A stretch of 64,000 nucleotides of DNA from Schizophyllum amplum (Eukaryota > Basidiomycota > Agaricomycetes > Agaricales > Schizophyllaceae). Positions 32,842-44,666 of the stretch are shown in pieces (the first letter of the stretch is position 1; each line of letters begins with the position of its first letter). Location: NCBI GenBank assembly GCA_007026445.1, contig VDMD01000001.1, positions 3,224,001 through 3,288,000 of the forward strand, in the 5' to 3' direction. Position numbers and translations under genes: made by a program. Under the pieces are notes generated by a model. That model did no database searches. It was not told where the DNA came from and saw only the letters and a program-made list of their open reading frames with translations.

Positions 32842-34006
32842 ATGTCCAGCGACAAGCTCATTGTTGTGCTCGGCGCTACCGGGAAACAGGCGAGTGAGGG
32901 TTCGATAAAAGGTTTACAGACGCTGACGAGCATGAGCAGGGTGCCTCTGTCGTCGACACCTTCCTCGCCACCCCAGGCTGGAAGGTTCGCGCCATCACCC
33001 GCAACCCAGACAAGCCCAGCGGGCGTGCCCTCGCCGAGCGCGGCGTCGAGGTCGTCAAAGCGGACACCAACGACGTCGCCTCGCTCACCGCCGCCTTCAC
33101 CGGCGCGCACGCCATCTTCGCCGTCACCGACTTCTGGGCGCCCTTCTTCGACCCCGCATCGCAGGCGAAGCTCGCGCCGGGGCAGACGCTCAATGCGTAC
33201 TGCATGGACGTGGAGGTGCAGCAGGCGAAGAACATATTCCACGCGGTGCTGCCGGTGCTGGCCGGTCTTGAGCGCTTCGTGTTCTCGACGCTCCCGGGCG
33301 GACGCAAGTGGAGCGGCGGGAAGTACCAGTGGATCTACCACTTTGACGGGAAGCAGGCGGCAGTGGACTACCTGAAGGAAAGCCTGCCAGAGCTCGCGGC
33401 AAAGACGTCGTATGTGAACCTGGGTCTCTATCTAACGAACGAGCTCGAGGTACCGGTGATGATGCCGCAGAAGGTGAGTCGAGCGGGCGAGCGGGCATCG
33501 GTTTGGTACTGAGCTTCTCCCAGGTAGCCGAGGGTGTGTACGCAATAACCCGTGTCGGGAGCGCGGACACGAAGTATCCCTTCGTTGCCACGAGCCAAGA
33601 CACGGGGGCTTTTGTCAAGGCCGCGGTCGAGCTGCCGCCCCAGTCTAACTTGTTGGCGTATAGCGAGATGGCGTCGTGGGCCGAGTACGTCAAGACCTTC
33701 GAGGAGGTCACCGGCATCAGCTTGCATTACCAGTCTGTCACCATCGAGCAGATTGCGGCGTTCCTGCCGCAGAACAACATCGGCAGGGAGGCTGGCGAGG
33801 TGAACCTGTTCACGGAGGAGCTGGGCTGGCACGGCGGCGATCCGAGCATGCTCTTCCCGGAGGACGTGAGTTTTCCTTCTTTTTGTGTGCGAAGACGGGC
33901 GTGCTGATTGTGATCCCGGAAGCTTGCCAAGCTGGGACATCCGGTGAAGACAACGAGCCTGAAGGAGTGGATGGCGAGCCAGGACTGGTCGAACCTGAAG
34001 AATTGA
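32842..34006 (+). CDS. NmrA-like NAD(P)-binding Rossmann protein (intact copy)
   Basis: Four exons (32842-32889, 32940-33473, 33524-33865, 33923-34006) give 335 aa. The first intron (32890-32939) uses a GC donor (cag|gcgagt). The N-terminal dinucleotide-binding loop is VVLGATGKQGAS, split by that intron, followed by VRAITRNPDKPSGRALAERG (position 2 of the beta-alpha-beta unit with Arg residues suited to NADP), VEVVKAD and AVTDFWAPFF. FVFSTLPGGRKWSGGKY and the C-terminal TFEEVTGISLHYQSV and EELGWHGGDPSM fit the NmrA/HSCARG family, whose members act as redox sensors or atypical reductases and usually lack the short-chain dehydrogenase catalytic Tyr-Lys pair. It is the intact partner of the pseudogene at 20698-21863 and lies in opposite orientation. 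Confidence 0.93.
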
Positions 34007-34872
34007 GCCTGAGTCAGATGCGTGTATACAGTTCCCGAGAAGCGTGCTCAAGAACATAGCGGAAAGATATAAGATTGTGTAACATGGATATGAGGATACG
34101 CACTTCAGTCGCTGATTTCTTGTTGTGTCAGAGGCAGCCGCGAGAGATGCAAAATGCCATCGCACCAGTCTCGTGAGCATCCTCTGGTTCTCAGCCCGAA
34201 AATAAGGAGACAAAGCATAGGATACGCACGAGTTTCTAGCTTGTCTTTACATCGGACGCCAGCACACAGATTACTTGCGGATTACTGGGGCGCTGCAAAT
34301 GCACCGGTCATGCTGTTGCGCGCCGCTCAGTTTCCTCAGACGGAGTCTAAGCGCCTTCAAGGTGTTCGACAAGGCAATGGCGAATGAGCGCTAAGGGACC
34401 GCTAAAGGTCTTGTAAAGGTCTAGAGGACTGGAGGCTGGCGAGCGGCCACGGCTGTCGGACAGAAGGACCGGACACTGCCGGACCGTGATTCTCGGTGTA
34501 CACAGCCATCGGGATAGGCCGCACCACGTGCAGCCAGTGTTCATTTTCGACTCGAGCTTCGAGTCCGACTGCCTTAGCCTGCCTAACAGTTCATTTGGTG
34601 GCGTCTCTAGCCATCTTGAAAGCGGAAAGCAGACAATCGATGGACTGAGAAGCGCTGCGGATGCAGTTGTCATTTTCTATATCTTTTATCTACTGTACTT
34701 GGCCGTCCGTGCGTGTATTGTACAAAAAAAATGAAGAGTCCGCCTGAGTCCCGACAGAGCCAGTGTCCACGGCACTTCTACTTCATGGGTAAGCTACAAA
34801 TAGTGACGCAGGCTCCAACTGTGGAAGAGGCCACAGGGTATCTGAGATGAGGGGTATATGTCGCGAGGGCGC
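34007..34872. other. Intergenic stretch with no gene seen
   Basis: Short frames only. Nothing with a motif or consistent splicing was found. Confidence 0.5.
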
Positions 34873-35483
34873 TTATAGGACTCCGTGGCGAGCGGCGATT
34901 GATTTACTCCTCGGACCTGGCAAACATTTGGGTATGAGATACTGCAGCATTCCAGCAGAAGGCAAGACGTACGATGGACCTTTCAGCTTGGTCGTGACCA
35001 TAGAAATTCCGACCAACGCGGCTACGGTACAGGCGAAGATGATGATGCCAATGACGGTCTTTCTCTTGGGTCGCCCTATAGACGGCGTGGCGCGAGCTTT
35101 CTGGTCCTCAATGTCCAGTGTGCAAGGGCAGTCGAGGCAGCCGCAGATACCTGTCATGGCAGCCATTAAGTCATCTGGAGAACTGGGCAAGTTGTACCGG
35201 ACTCACCATCACGCCTCGAAGAGCCATCGGGGCAGGAGTGCCCACAGAGGGGGAGTCGTCGATAGGACGGCGGCGGGGAATAGGATGGGGGCGACGATAC
35301 ATGGCGGACCAGCGAGCTGGCAATGGACGCATTGCGAAGCAGGAGCGGACGATGAACTGGCGGCGGGAACGCGGGTTCTTCGGAGCTCGACGTCGACTCG
35401 GTGGGAGAGCGGCACTCGTCGTACATCGGAGGCGCGCACGATTCCATGGCTTGAGCTGCGGCGGGTGACTGGCTGGCAGACAT
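34873..35483 (-). CDS. Small Cys-containing single-pass membrane protein, 184 aa
   Basis: Two exons on the minus strand (35483-35207 and 35150-34873) give 555 nt in frame. The N-terminal part is Ser/Pro-rich with short proline motifs (SPPSYSPPPSY, FPPPVHRP). Next comes a Cys cluster (ICGCLDCPCT), then a basic run and one hydrophobic segment (TVIGIIIFACTVAALVGISM), and a short lumenal or external tail. A TATA element at 35521-35530 sits 38 bp upstream of the start, which supports this strand over the long plus-strand frame 34847-35737. No known family is recognised. The last about 40 residues depend on no further intron being present. Confidence 0.55.
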
Positions 35484-35520
35484 TGGGGAGGCTGGTGTGG
35501 GCAGAGGCGAAGGGCCCTGT

Positions 35521-35530
35521 GCTTATATAC
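35521..35530 (-). promoter_or_regulatory. TATA box of the 184-aa membrane protein gene
   Basis: On the minus strand the sequence reads gtatataagc and lies about 38-47 bp upstream of the ATG at 35483. Confidence 0.5.
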
Positions 35531-36832
35531 CATTGGAAACGTAGCTTTCCGCGAGGAAGGAGAGTTCGTCGATACATCTGCAGAGCCACATCGGGCGGAT
35601 ACTGCAGAGGCCTGATGAGGATCGGGTTCTGCTTCTTCTCATACGAAAGCCTGGTCAGCACGTCGGCGCAGGCATTGGCAAAGAACCTAGGATGTCTTAT
35701 GACGCGGTGTGTTTTGTCGTACCGTGCAGTGCATTGACGAAGCAGCCTTTGCACGTGTCTCCGGGGCTCAATGCGCTGAGAGACAGGCGGAAAACCGAGA
35801 AGAACGACCGACCGTCGAGCACGGCGGCGATGCCGACCACGGAGCACGGTTCCAACACTGCACCTGCGAATTGCGATACAAGTCGTGGCTGAGCTGCGTC
35901 GGGCTCATTTGTGCCGCATGTCGGACACGTTGGGAAGGATCTGATAGAAGACACGGAAAGCAGAGCATTGACTTCGATGAGCTGTCGGACTCAATGCGAT
36001 TGAATGTCACCGAGAGCTCGGTTGTACAATGAGTGGCGCTCGAGCCTCTCGCGCGTGGCAGCTCTGCATCAGTTCGTAAGTAATAAGCTCAGCACAGAGC
36101 ATTGTAAATATAACACACCTGACGCAACGCTGACCATGCCATGAGAAATCACTCGTATCACTGCGAGTGCGTGGCACTAGCAGTGCATCTCGCGGGCAGT
36201 CACTGTCGAGGCTCCGAGGGCTAACGAACGCATTTTGTAAGCAACATGAATACGATCAGCCACAAGATGAAGGGAATACCTATGCTTCTCGCATCTCTCC
36301 GAGGAAATTTGGTCTGGTATGCAGAGACCTGACAGCCTGTGAGCCGGCCATCCACTGGGTTCCGGCAGCCGCGAGCTGGCCGCGAGTGCGAGGATCCTTT
36401 ATCGCAATCTCTGATAGGTGTTAAAGGTTGCATAAGCTGTAGACCACCCAGTTACACCGAATACCGGTGCGGATGAGGCTTCACAGGCTGTGGGTGACGG
36501 GCTGTGGTTGATCTGAGAAGAGACTAGCCGTGAGCCACGGAGGACCAAGCAGCGCCTTACGGATCGGCAGTCTCATTACAGGCCAAACATAGCCTTCCTG
36601 CTGCCCTGCCTCTCAACGAAGACAAGGACCTTGACTAGACCTTGACGCGTGACGCCTGCAGGATACTATGAACGTGAGTTGAGAGGGGAGAGAACTAGTA
36701 GTCAATTACCAAAATGGGAAGTGATTGTTCACGGCGCCACCTGCTCAACGGCAGTCATTGTTGCAGTCCCCTTCGTCATCTTGACTCGTACTTCCCTGCT
36801 ACATAATTCCCCGAACCTTAGTTGAAGACATC
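35531..36832. other. 1.3-kb intergenic stretch
   Basis: Minus-strand frames around 35,700-36,010 contain a CPTCGTNEPDAA-like string but no acceptable splice structure or start was found. No gene is called. The right end should include the promoter of the GTPase gene at 36833. Confidence 0.4.
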
Positions 36833-39322
36833 ATGACTTCGTTGCGCACATTCCAGACCGAGATTGAGGACATTCACAGCCGCGAGGTGGCGAAGCAGCG
36901 CCAGGTCGGCGCTCGCCAGCTCAAAGAGAAGGAGAACAAGCACCCGCAGCCCAAGAAGGAGAAGGATGGCGCTCATGAGGGAGAGACATCCACACGAGCT
37001 GCACCGCGACAGGGTGACGAGGATAGCGCGGACACGAGCATGAGGGAGGCCGAGGAGCAGATCATGGTGCGTCGCGGCTATTATAATTGTGGTGATACTG
37101 CAGATGCTGAGTGAGTGCACACAAAGGCACGGATAATGGCACGCACACAGAAAGACCATGACTCGGCCCGCGACATGCTCGCGTCCCTCATTACGCAACA
37201 TCATGGGGAGTACGTCTTCCGCATCGGTGCGCGTCCGCCACACGCGAAGCTCTTCGCGGGGAAGGTCGTGGACGCGGACGAGGGATGGGAGGGGACAGAG
37301 CGTACGATGGATGAGATGGACTTCTTGCTGGCGGATATAAAGGCAGCAGTGGAGGAGATTGGGGGCAAGGTGCGCGTCGAGATAATGGAACACCAACTAG
37401 AACTGAGCCTTTGTCCAGGTTTGCGTCCTCTTCGAAGTCCGGGCAGGACACCCACGCACTACGTTGCTTCTTCGATTACCGCCACCGAGCGTATCTCTGA
37501 CGCCTGAGGTCCGCTGCGCGGTCGTAGGCAATGTGGATAGTGGCAAGTCGACAACATTAGGCGTTTTGACGCGTGGTATGCCTCTCAACTAGCCTCGTCC
37601 ATATATCAGCTCATGACGGCGCAGGTGTGCTTGACGATGGGCGCGGTAGCGCGCGAGTGGGTCTGTTTCGACACAAACATGAGATAGAGACGGGGCGGAC
37701 CTCGTCTGTAGGCATGGAGGTGCGCAAACCCTCGAGAGTTCGTCAGCCTTATGCTGATCCCATCTAGATCCTTGGCTTTGGCCCCGATGGACAGCCCATA
37801 CTTCCCCAGTCCACCGATCCGAAGGCCGTGCATAGGGAGAAGCTCGGCTGGGATGAGATATCCGTACGATCCGCCAAGATCGTCTCCTTCATCGGTTCGT
37901 CGAGCCCACATTCTGCTCGCCAGTCATCTCTAACACTCCAGCAGACCTTGCTGGGCACGAGCGGTATTTGAAGACCACATTATACGGCTTAACATCTGGC
38001 GCGCCATCTTGCGTCGTGCTCATGGTTGGGGGGAATGCGGGCCTCATCGGGATGTCTAAAGAGCATCTTGCCATCGCCCTGGCGCTCAATGTCCCAGTCG
38101 TCGTCTGTATCACGAAGGCGCGTCCAATACCGCAAATGATGTACGAAGTTGGCTTACCGATGTCTGCACTCTCAGATCGACATGACGCCGCCCAATGTTC
38201 TCAACGAAACCATCAAGCAGGTGTCCAAGATCCTCATCTCTCCAGGGTGTCGAAAAACACCAGTTTTCGTCGATTCTGCTGAGGTCGCCATCGAACTGGC
38301 GTCAACATATGCAAGAAATCGATTATGTCCCATATTCCGATTATCCAACGTCGACGGGCGTGGACTGGACCACGTAGGTCTCTCTGACTCATTCGACTTG
38401 AACACTCCACCGACTTCTGCTCTGCCAGGTTCGCACGTTCCTCAATCTATTACCGTCTAGCGAGGCCGACGTCGACAAGTTCGCCGTGGATCAACCGCTG
38501 GAAGTACGTGTCGCGATTCAGAGACGGATTAGGAAAAATGCTGACCATGACCTAACAGTTCTCCATCACTGAAGTCTGGAGTGTGCCCTACGTCGGCACA
38601 GTCGTGAATGGAATCATCAACAGCGGTCGTATACAGACCGGAGACCAGATCCAGTTCGGCCCAGACTCTAACGGCAACTACGCGAATACAGTGGCGAAGA
38701 GTATGCAGAGGAAACGGTACGCCTTTCTCAATCCTGCCGTGTCCAAAGTGGCATACTCACGGAAACGCAGAGCGGATGTCACCACAGCAGAGGCCGGCCA
38801 GTGTGTCGCCGTGGCGCTCAAGCGCGTCCGCCGCTCCGACGTGCGGAAAGGCATGATCTTGGTCCATCGCACGGACGCGGGCCCGCCGCGCGCTGTCATG
38901 AGATTCGAGGGGCAGGTTCTCATCCTCTAGTGCGTTGCCTCTATCTCATCTCATCGACTGCTCCGACGTCTCATGCATCGTCGCTACAGCCACAACACCA
39001 CCCTGCAGCCTGGGTACCAGGCGATGCTCCACACCGGCGCCGTGCGCCAGACAGTGCGCATATTGTCCATGGACCACCCACAGAATGTGTTGCGGTAAGG
39101 TCCTTGCACTTTCGGCGTGATAGATCGCTCATGTATACGGTGACGCAGCACGGGTGACCGCGCGACCGTCCAATTCGAGTTCATCAGCCATCCCGAGTTC
39201 GTGAAGGTAGGCATGAAGCTGCTCTTCCGCGAGGGGAAGACAAAGGTGGGCCTTCTTCACACATTCCTTCGAGAGGTGCTGATGTTCAGTAGGGTCTTGG
39301 CGTTATCACGAAACTGCTGTGA
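36833..39322 (+). CDS. GTPBP1/GTPBP2-like translational GTPase
   Basis: Thirteen exons (36833-37066, 37151-37369, 37419-37575, 37625-37719, 37768-37894, 37945-38117, 38176-38373, 38429-38503, 38559-38716, 38771-38929, 38990-39094, 39149-39245, 39293-39322) give 608 aa. The intron at 38118-38175 has a GC donor. The G domain is complete: G1 [10 protein letters not shown]3 DLAGHERY, G4 TKID (formed across the GC-AG intron). Domains II and III follow ([53 protein letters not shown]). An N-terminal helical region precedes the G domain (about 1-205). Relatives in animals associate with ribosomes and mRNA decay, and the family is related to Hbs1/eRF3 and EF-Tu. A role in ribosome rescue or mRNA surveillance is inferred. 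Confidence 0.93.
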
Positions 39323-39768
39323 GCGTGGACGCGACCGAAGAAAGAGAGCCATCTGCCGTGAGATGGCCGCAACATTGAGAACCATTTTCTTGTGTTTTAC
39401 TCACCCGTGTACTTCTACTTACTGGGGGATCCTGTATTTCCTAGCCTTGCTGTTTTGTATAATGTGTACGTTGTCTTGACGAACGTAGATCGTTCAGAAA
39501 CTCACAGTGTGGACAACACAATGCGCTCGCTTGCCGACAACAACATCGATGGCGATTGTATAGAAGGGCATGTTAGTACAGAGCTCGTAAGGCGTAGTGC
39601 GCTACGGCATTGGATATATACAAGGTAACGCGCACGCAAGGCAAGGATGCAGAGCGACAAGGGCGTACCAGCATTTGGCGGAGGATTCGTAAAATTCGTT
39701 CATGTTGATTCGAGGCTTGGCAGCCTTGATTCGGGGTTTCGGCAACCAATCAAGCGGAATGCGCGCCT
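39323..39768. other. Convergent 3' intergenic space
   Basis: Gap between the stop codons of the GTPase gene (plus) and the four-TM gene (minus). No further gene is visible. Confidence 0.5.
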
Positions 39769-40649
39769 TTAGCCCTCGATAGGCCGGTAGGCACGGTTTC
39801 CTGCTGCCCACTTGTGGCCCTTCTCGGCAGAGATACCGGTGGTGATCACGGCGCCTCCTAGTACGATGCCAGCGATCCATGACGCGACATGAATGTAGTA
39901 TGCGCCGCCTGCGCGAAGTTAGCACATCGAAGCAGCACAACTGCTCAGAGACGCACCAAAACCGCCGTTCGCGAATGCAGGGTACGCCGTGGTCCTCAGT
40001 TCGTGTGTGATGATCGAGAACACTATGATCTCCAGCGCAGCTGCGAAAGACGGTCAGCACCTCCCGCCACCACAACTTCTCCGTACGCACCCTGCAGCAA
40101 GATCAGCCCCGACACCGCGCGCCACACCCGGCGGCGGCGCGAGCCCGAGCTAGCGCCCACAAGAATCGCAAAGAGCGTGATGCACCCGAACCCGATGGCG
40201 AGCTCCGCGAGGTATCCAGCGCTCGTCCACGCGGCGCAGAAACCGGCGTTGTCCGTCTCGCACGAGTCGGTGACGCGGGTGGGGAACTTGCGGCAGACGT
40301 AGTCCGTGTACGCGAGGCGGCCCTTGTTCTTGGAGGGGTCCGCGGGGTCGGGGTCGATGGGGACGAAGATCACCTGCCGCTCGCAGCGCTTGTCGAGGCC
40401 GTAGCGGACGCTGACGTGGGCGTTGGTGTGCTCGCGGTCTTTCGTTACGATCCTGAGGTGTGTGAGCGCTTAATGAGGAATGGGAGGGTTGGAGATGAAG
40501 AGGGAGCCTCACCAGTTGGTTTGCCGCGCGGAGAAGACATTCTGCTAGATTTGAGTACTCTGCGATAACCAGCTCTCATGGCGTCCACGTACGAGAACAA
40601 GCACCGCGGTCGCGATGAAGAACGTGAGAACATAAGATATCTTCCTCAT
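39769..40649 (-). CDS. Four-TM membrane protein, claudin/SUR7-like layout, 223 aa
   Basis: Five exons on the minus strand (40649-40593, 40541-40513, 40452-40091, 40040-39957, 39908-39769) give 672 nt in frame. TM1 is at the very N-terminus (YVLTFFIATAVLVLNVFSA). A long external loop of about 90 residues follows with four Cys (RCERQ, VCRKF, DSCET, FCAAW). TM2 is LAELAIGFGCITLFAILVG, TM3 is AVSGLILLQAALEIIVFSII, and TM4 is ASWIAGIVLGGAVITTGIS. A short Lys/Arg-rich cytosolic tail ends the protein. One large Cys-bearing first loop plus four TMs is the general architecture of claudin, SUR7 and PalI families, but I see no diagnostic signature, so the family is left open. Confidence 0.8.
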
Positions 40650-40845
40650 CCTGTAGAACCGTCGTCGTCGTCGTTCAAGACGAGAGGTGCGTTTCCCCCG
40701 GGGCGCCCGGGCCCCAGTGACGACATTGATGGCACACGTGGTGTGGACCCACAACCCCGCAACTTCAGTCTTCGCCTCGTCTTACTCAGAGTCATATGTT
40801 CCCAGCGTCCATTTTCGTGTTATGATACAATTATACAGTTTATGC

Positions 40846-42646
40846 TTACTGCATCCCACTGGCCATATTCGGGAACTTGCTCGTCCCGTACTGCAACCAA
40901 TTCGGCGTCGAATCCAGTTTCCCTCCCATCGAGTCCTTCACGACCTTCACCAGACTCCTTCCATCCTGATAGTCCTTTCCGAACCCGCTCTCCGTCAGCC
41001 CCTCTCGCGGCCCGCCCTTGTCGCCGCTGAGCTCCCAGAACATGCTTCCCGCAAGGCCCTGCTGCGCGATCCAGGCGCCCTTCCACTGCGCGACCTCTTC
41101 GGTGTCGTAGGAGACCATTTCTTTGCGGCCGTAGTCGTACGACCAGCTTGCGCCAATGGCCTCGTCACGGAGAACGTGCGAACCGGGAAGAGGGAGGGTC
41201 TGGGATGTGAGTCAGAGGGAGTCTTGCATCAGCAATGTAGATGCGTACGCGATAGTCGTAGACGCCGGACTCCCAGGTACCCTGTCCGACACCGTTGAAG
41301 GAGCTCCCGGGTCCGTCGGTGGATGTAAAGCCTGCGAAGACGATGAGAATTGCTCAATCTCACCGAGCTGAGCGGGACGTACTCCTGCCGTATAACGGCA
41401 CACCAACAACAATCTTGTCGCGCGACACGCCCTTCTGGACATACCAGTTGATAGCCTGAGAGACAGATAACGGCTGGCCAAAGAGATTGGCCTGGTGACC
41501 GGCAGTCTTATCCCAAGAACCGGCTGTATGCGAGAGTGAGCAGATCAACAGGCGAGCAAGGAGACCACTGGCTCACAGAAGTCGTACGCCATCATGTTCC
41601 AGATATCCAAATATCTGTCCATCTCCATGACGTGCAGACGGTTGTAGTTGTCTACGCCGCATGGTGCAGCTATGGTCAGCAGGAACTTGTAGTTGTAGTT
41701 GTTGCGCCTCGCATAGTCGTCCAGACCTTGTCGGAGCTCTGCTAGCAGCGAGACATAGCCGCGGGCCTACCCTCCATCAGCATAAATTAGAGCAGTAAAA
41801 CATGCATACACACCTGCTCGTCATTCTGCGGATACTCGTAATCGACATCAAGTCCGTCGAATCCATAGTCCGCCAATAACCGGACGGCACTCGCAACGAA
41901 CTTGGCGCGCAGCGATGGATTAACCACGACAGGGTGGAAGCTCGGCGAGTACGTCCATCCACCGATTGACAGCATGATCTTCAGGTGACGGTTCTGTTTC
42001 TTGATGAGGTAGAGCTGCTTGAGGTTGCCGTAGAGGTTGCCCGCGGGCTCATTCCAGGAATCGCCTGTGTAGTGGATGTCCTGATCCGCCCAGAGGTCGG
42101 AGAGGGAGACCTCGCCACTGCCAGCGTTGACATTGGCGAAGGCATAGAGGATGTGGCTGGAGGTGGGAGGTTGGCACGAAGCAAAGCAGGGAAGCGTGGT
42201 GGGTGCTCACGTCAAGTCCTGGGCGGGAATGAGCGAGGGAGGGTATTTCCGGCCATAGATGCCTGATAATCTGTCAGATAGATCATTGAGGGACATGCAG
42301 TAGCCGTACCCCAGTTCACAAAGCTGCACGACTTGTTATAAAGATCGCGTAGGACAGGACTGCAAACAACGCACTATCCAACGCTATACTTTCCGTCTCT
42401 CGGCATAGTTATCGTCTCTCCCGGCTGGGGATCCTTCCCAGGCTCTTGCTGTGATGGAGGGTAGGAAACAGAGAACTGTCCGGCCTTGTAGAAGCCAAAC
42501 GCGACGACGAAGAAACCGAGAACAAGGAGAGCGATGCGCTTGTATGGAGGCGAGCTTGACTGCGGGGGCTCTTCGACACGGAGCTGGTGTTGCGGGTCAA
42601 GAGAGTCGTCGGGTTCGTGAGCAGGAAGCGCGGTATAAGAAGACAT
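40846..42646 (-). CDS. Membrane-anchored glycoside hydrolase family 18 chitinase
   Basis: Eight exons on the minus strand (42646-42375, 42323-42310, 42262-42211, 42156-41814, 41766-41577, 41523-41383, 41331-41249, 41199-40846) give 482 aa; exon 2 is only 14 nt. After about 45 cytosolic residues there is one transmembrane segment ([16 protein letters not shown]) and no cleavable signal peptide, so it is a type II membrane enzyme. The GH18 barrel starts at about [15 protein letters not shown], with [12 protein letters not shown] and the catalytic [10 protein letters not shown] (proton donor about E220). [18 protein letters not shown] and [12 protein letters not shown] are the usual later motifs. 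No chitin-binding module is present. The active site would face the periplasm or wall, suggesting a role in wall remodelling. Confidence 0.95.
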
Positions 42647-43552
42647 ATCCGAGGCAGTAGCCGCCACAGCCGCAATGAGCATCGACCGGCCGGACGCGTG
42701 ACGGTCTCTGACGTCATCAAGTATACTTTGATGCGTTCGCATTAGGAAGGCTTTGTTCGATGGTCTCGATGATCTCTCCTCCTCCCCTCATGTAACTGGA
42801 CATTCGCGAGCACGGCCACGGCTAACAGAGTCAAGCTGCATACTCAGAGACTTTCAGTGGCCGTCTGCGTCTGCCTGCAGGCCTGCCGCGTCCCGAAGGC
42901 GGTTCCGCGCCAACCTCTGCTCAAAACACAACACAGCCCTTACGCAACCTTACGCATCGATTCAACTCTTCACCCCAAATCTTGAATGTTCACCGGCAGT
43001 CCACTCGGTCTGGGTGCTGAACAAGATGCAGCTACTTATACCATTGTGCCGCTTCCGGTCCTTCGCTGTTTCTCGAGTCCTTCGGCCAGTTTTTGAATAT
43101 CCCTTTCATCACTTTCATCGGTCTGAAAGCTGGCGCTGAAAGACTCAAGAACTCGGAGCGGGTATCAATGTTTCGACCCTCGTGGCTCGCCGGCTTCATT
43201 GAAGATAGCCATCGTGGGCGCTGCGGACGTTTCCGAACTCGCTTTCCTTGTAACCACTGCTTACGATGCCTGTACGATGCCTTGCAACGACGCAGCGCAA
43301 CCGCTGCGGACCTCTGTCAATCCACAAAGCGATCATAGTACATTCTGCCCAGGGGGTGCTGGGGCTGGTTGAGTGCTGGTTACATAGGTCCTGGCAGGGC
43401 TATATAGTAAGGCGGAGTCCAGGACAATCCCGCCTCAGGTTCCCTAGCATCTTTTCCGTCTCTTCTGCATACCTTCACTTTCGTCACTTTCTCTTGTCTC
43501 CCCGCTCCTGTCAACTGTCTTTCTAATTTCAACACACGTCCAACCCATCAAT
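42647..43552. other. Divergent promoter region of the chitinase and the repeat-protein genes
   Basis: No gene was found. A tatatag word at 43401-43407 lies about 150 bp before the start at 43553 and could be the core promoter. The stretch just before the ATG is pyrimidine-rich, as in highly expressed fungal genes. Confidence 0.5.
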
Positions 43553-44666
43553 ATGAACTCGCGAATCCTCACCTTCATCCTCGCCGCCATGGCGGTGGCC
43601 CGTGCTCACAGCGCGCCCGTCTCCAGGTCTGTTGTTCAGCCTTTTATACTTAACGCAGCCGACTGACGCATCTCTGTATCAGCGTCTCGTTCGATGGCGC
43701 CGTCACGTCTGGCAGCGGCATGGCCCTCATGCCCAGCGGCAGCGCGGGCTTCGCGCCCTGTGGCCCGCCGCCTTCCGGCACTGGTGCACCCTCCTTCGCG
43801 ATGCCCTCCCCCAGCGCCGTCGCCCGTCGTCAGGAGGACGGTTTCGCGTCCTTCTCTGGCGCCATGCCCAGCGGCAGCGCGTTCCCTGATGGCGACATGG
43901 GGCTCTGCGGTGCGTCTCCGAATGGCGGCGCTGGCTTCCCTAGCGTCGGCCCGTCGGGCTTCCCCTCCGGCGGCGCTGCTCCTACTGGCGCCGCATCGGC
44001 GTCCTTCGCAGAGCCCTCGGCGAGCACGATGTCGGCCTTCATGCGCCGCCAGGCGTCTGCCTCTGCTTCGGGTCCGTGGGCCCAATGTCGACATTAGGAT
44101 AGTATGTGACTGACGGACTCAGAGCTGCCTCTTTTGCTGCGCCCTCCGGTGGCGCTGGTGGCTTCGGTGGCGCCATGCCCTCTGGCTCTGCTGGGGCTGC
44201 CATGCCCTCTGGCTCTGCTTGGGGCGTCATGCCGTCCGGCTTTGCGGGTGCCATGCCTTTCGGCTTTGCAGGCGCTATGCCTTCCGGCTCCGCAAGTGCA
44301 ATGCCCTCCGGCTCCGCGGGTGCCATGCCATCTGGCTCTGCAGGTGGCTTCGGCGGTCCCCTGGGCGGTTTCGATGGCTCCGACGGTGGCATCGATGGCT
44401 TCTTCCCTTCCGATGGCGCCTTCCCGTCTGGTAGGATCTTTCCGTCTGGCGGCACGTTCCCCTCCGGAACCGCCTCGGGCTCCTTCCCCGTCCAGTCCGG
44501 CAGCGAGGGCGGCTTCGGTGGCTTCCGTGGGTCTGAAGCTGGTGCTGCCGCGTCTGGTTCCCCTGGCGCTGCCGCGTCTGGCTTCCCTGCTAGTGAAGTG
44601 TCCGCCTCTGCCGCAGCTCCCTCCGCCGCCGGCGCCACCTTCCGCCGTGCTGGTCTCCAGCTTTAA
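43553..44666 (+). CDS. Secreted MPSGSAG-repeat protein with dibasic processing sites
   Basis: Three exons (43553-43626, 43683-44075, 44123-44666) give 336 aa. The start has a signal peptide (ILTFILAAMAVARAHSAP). The mature chain is almost only Gly, Ser, Ala, Pro and Phe, with many copies of a short unit around AMPSGSAG (about residues 170-215), and related PSGG/FPSG units further on. It has two Cys only. RR pairs occur at VARRQEDG, FMRRQASA and TFRRAGLQL, which would suit a Kex2-type protease. Repetitive secreted proteins with Kex2 sites include fungal repellent-type peptides, but these are normally more regular. A structural wall, spore or hydrophobic surface role is equally possible. The donor of intron 2 (gtgggc) is slightly unusual, although the frame is right. 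Confidence 0.75.

Noticed and set aside
34847..35737. Plus-strand ORF of 296 codons
   Set aside because: No motif is visible, and the minus strand has a better model with a TATA element, an intron of normal size and a clean TM segment.
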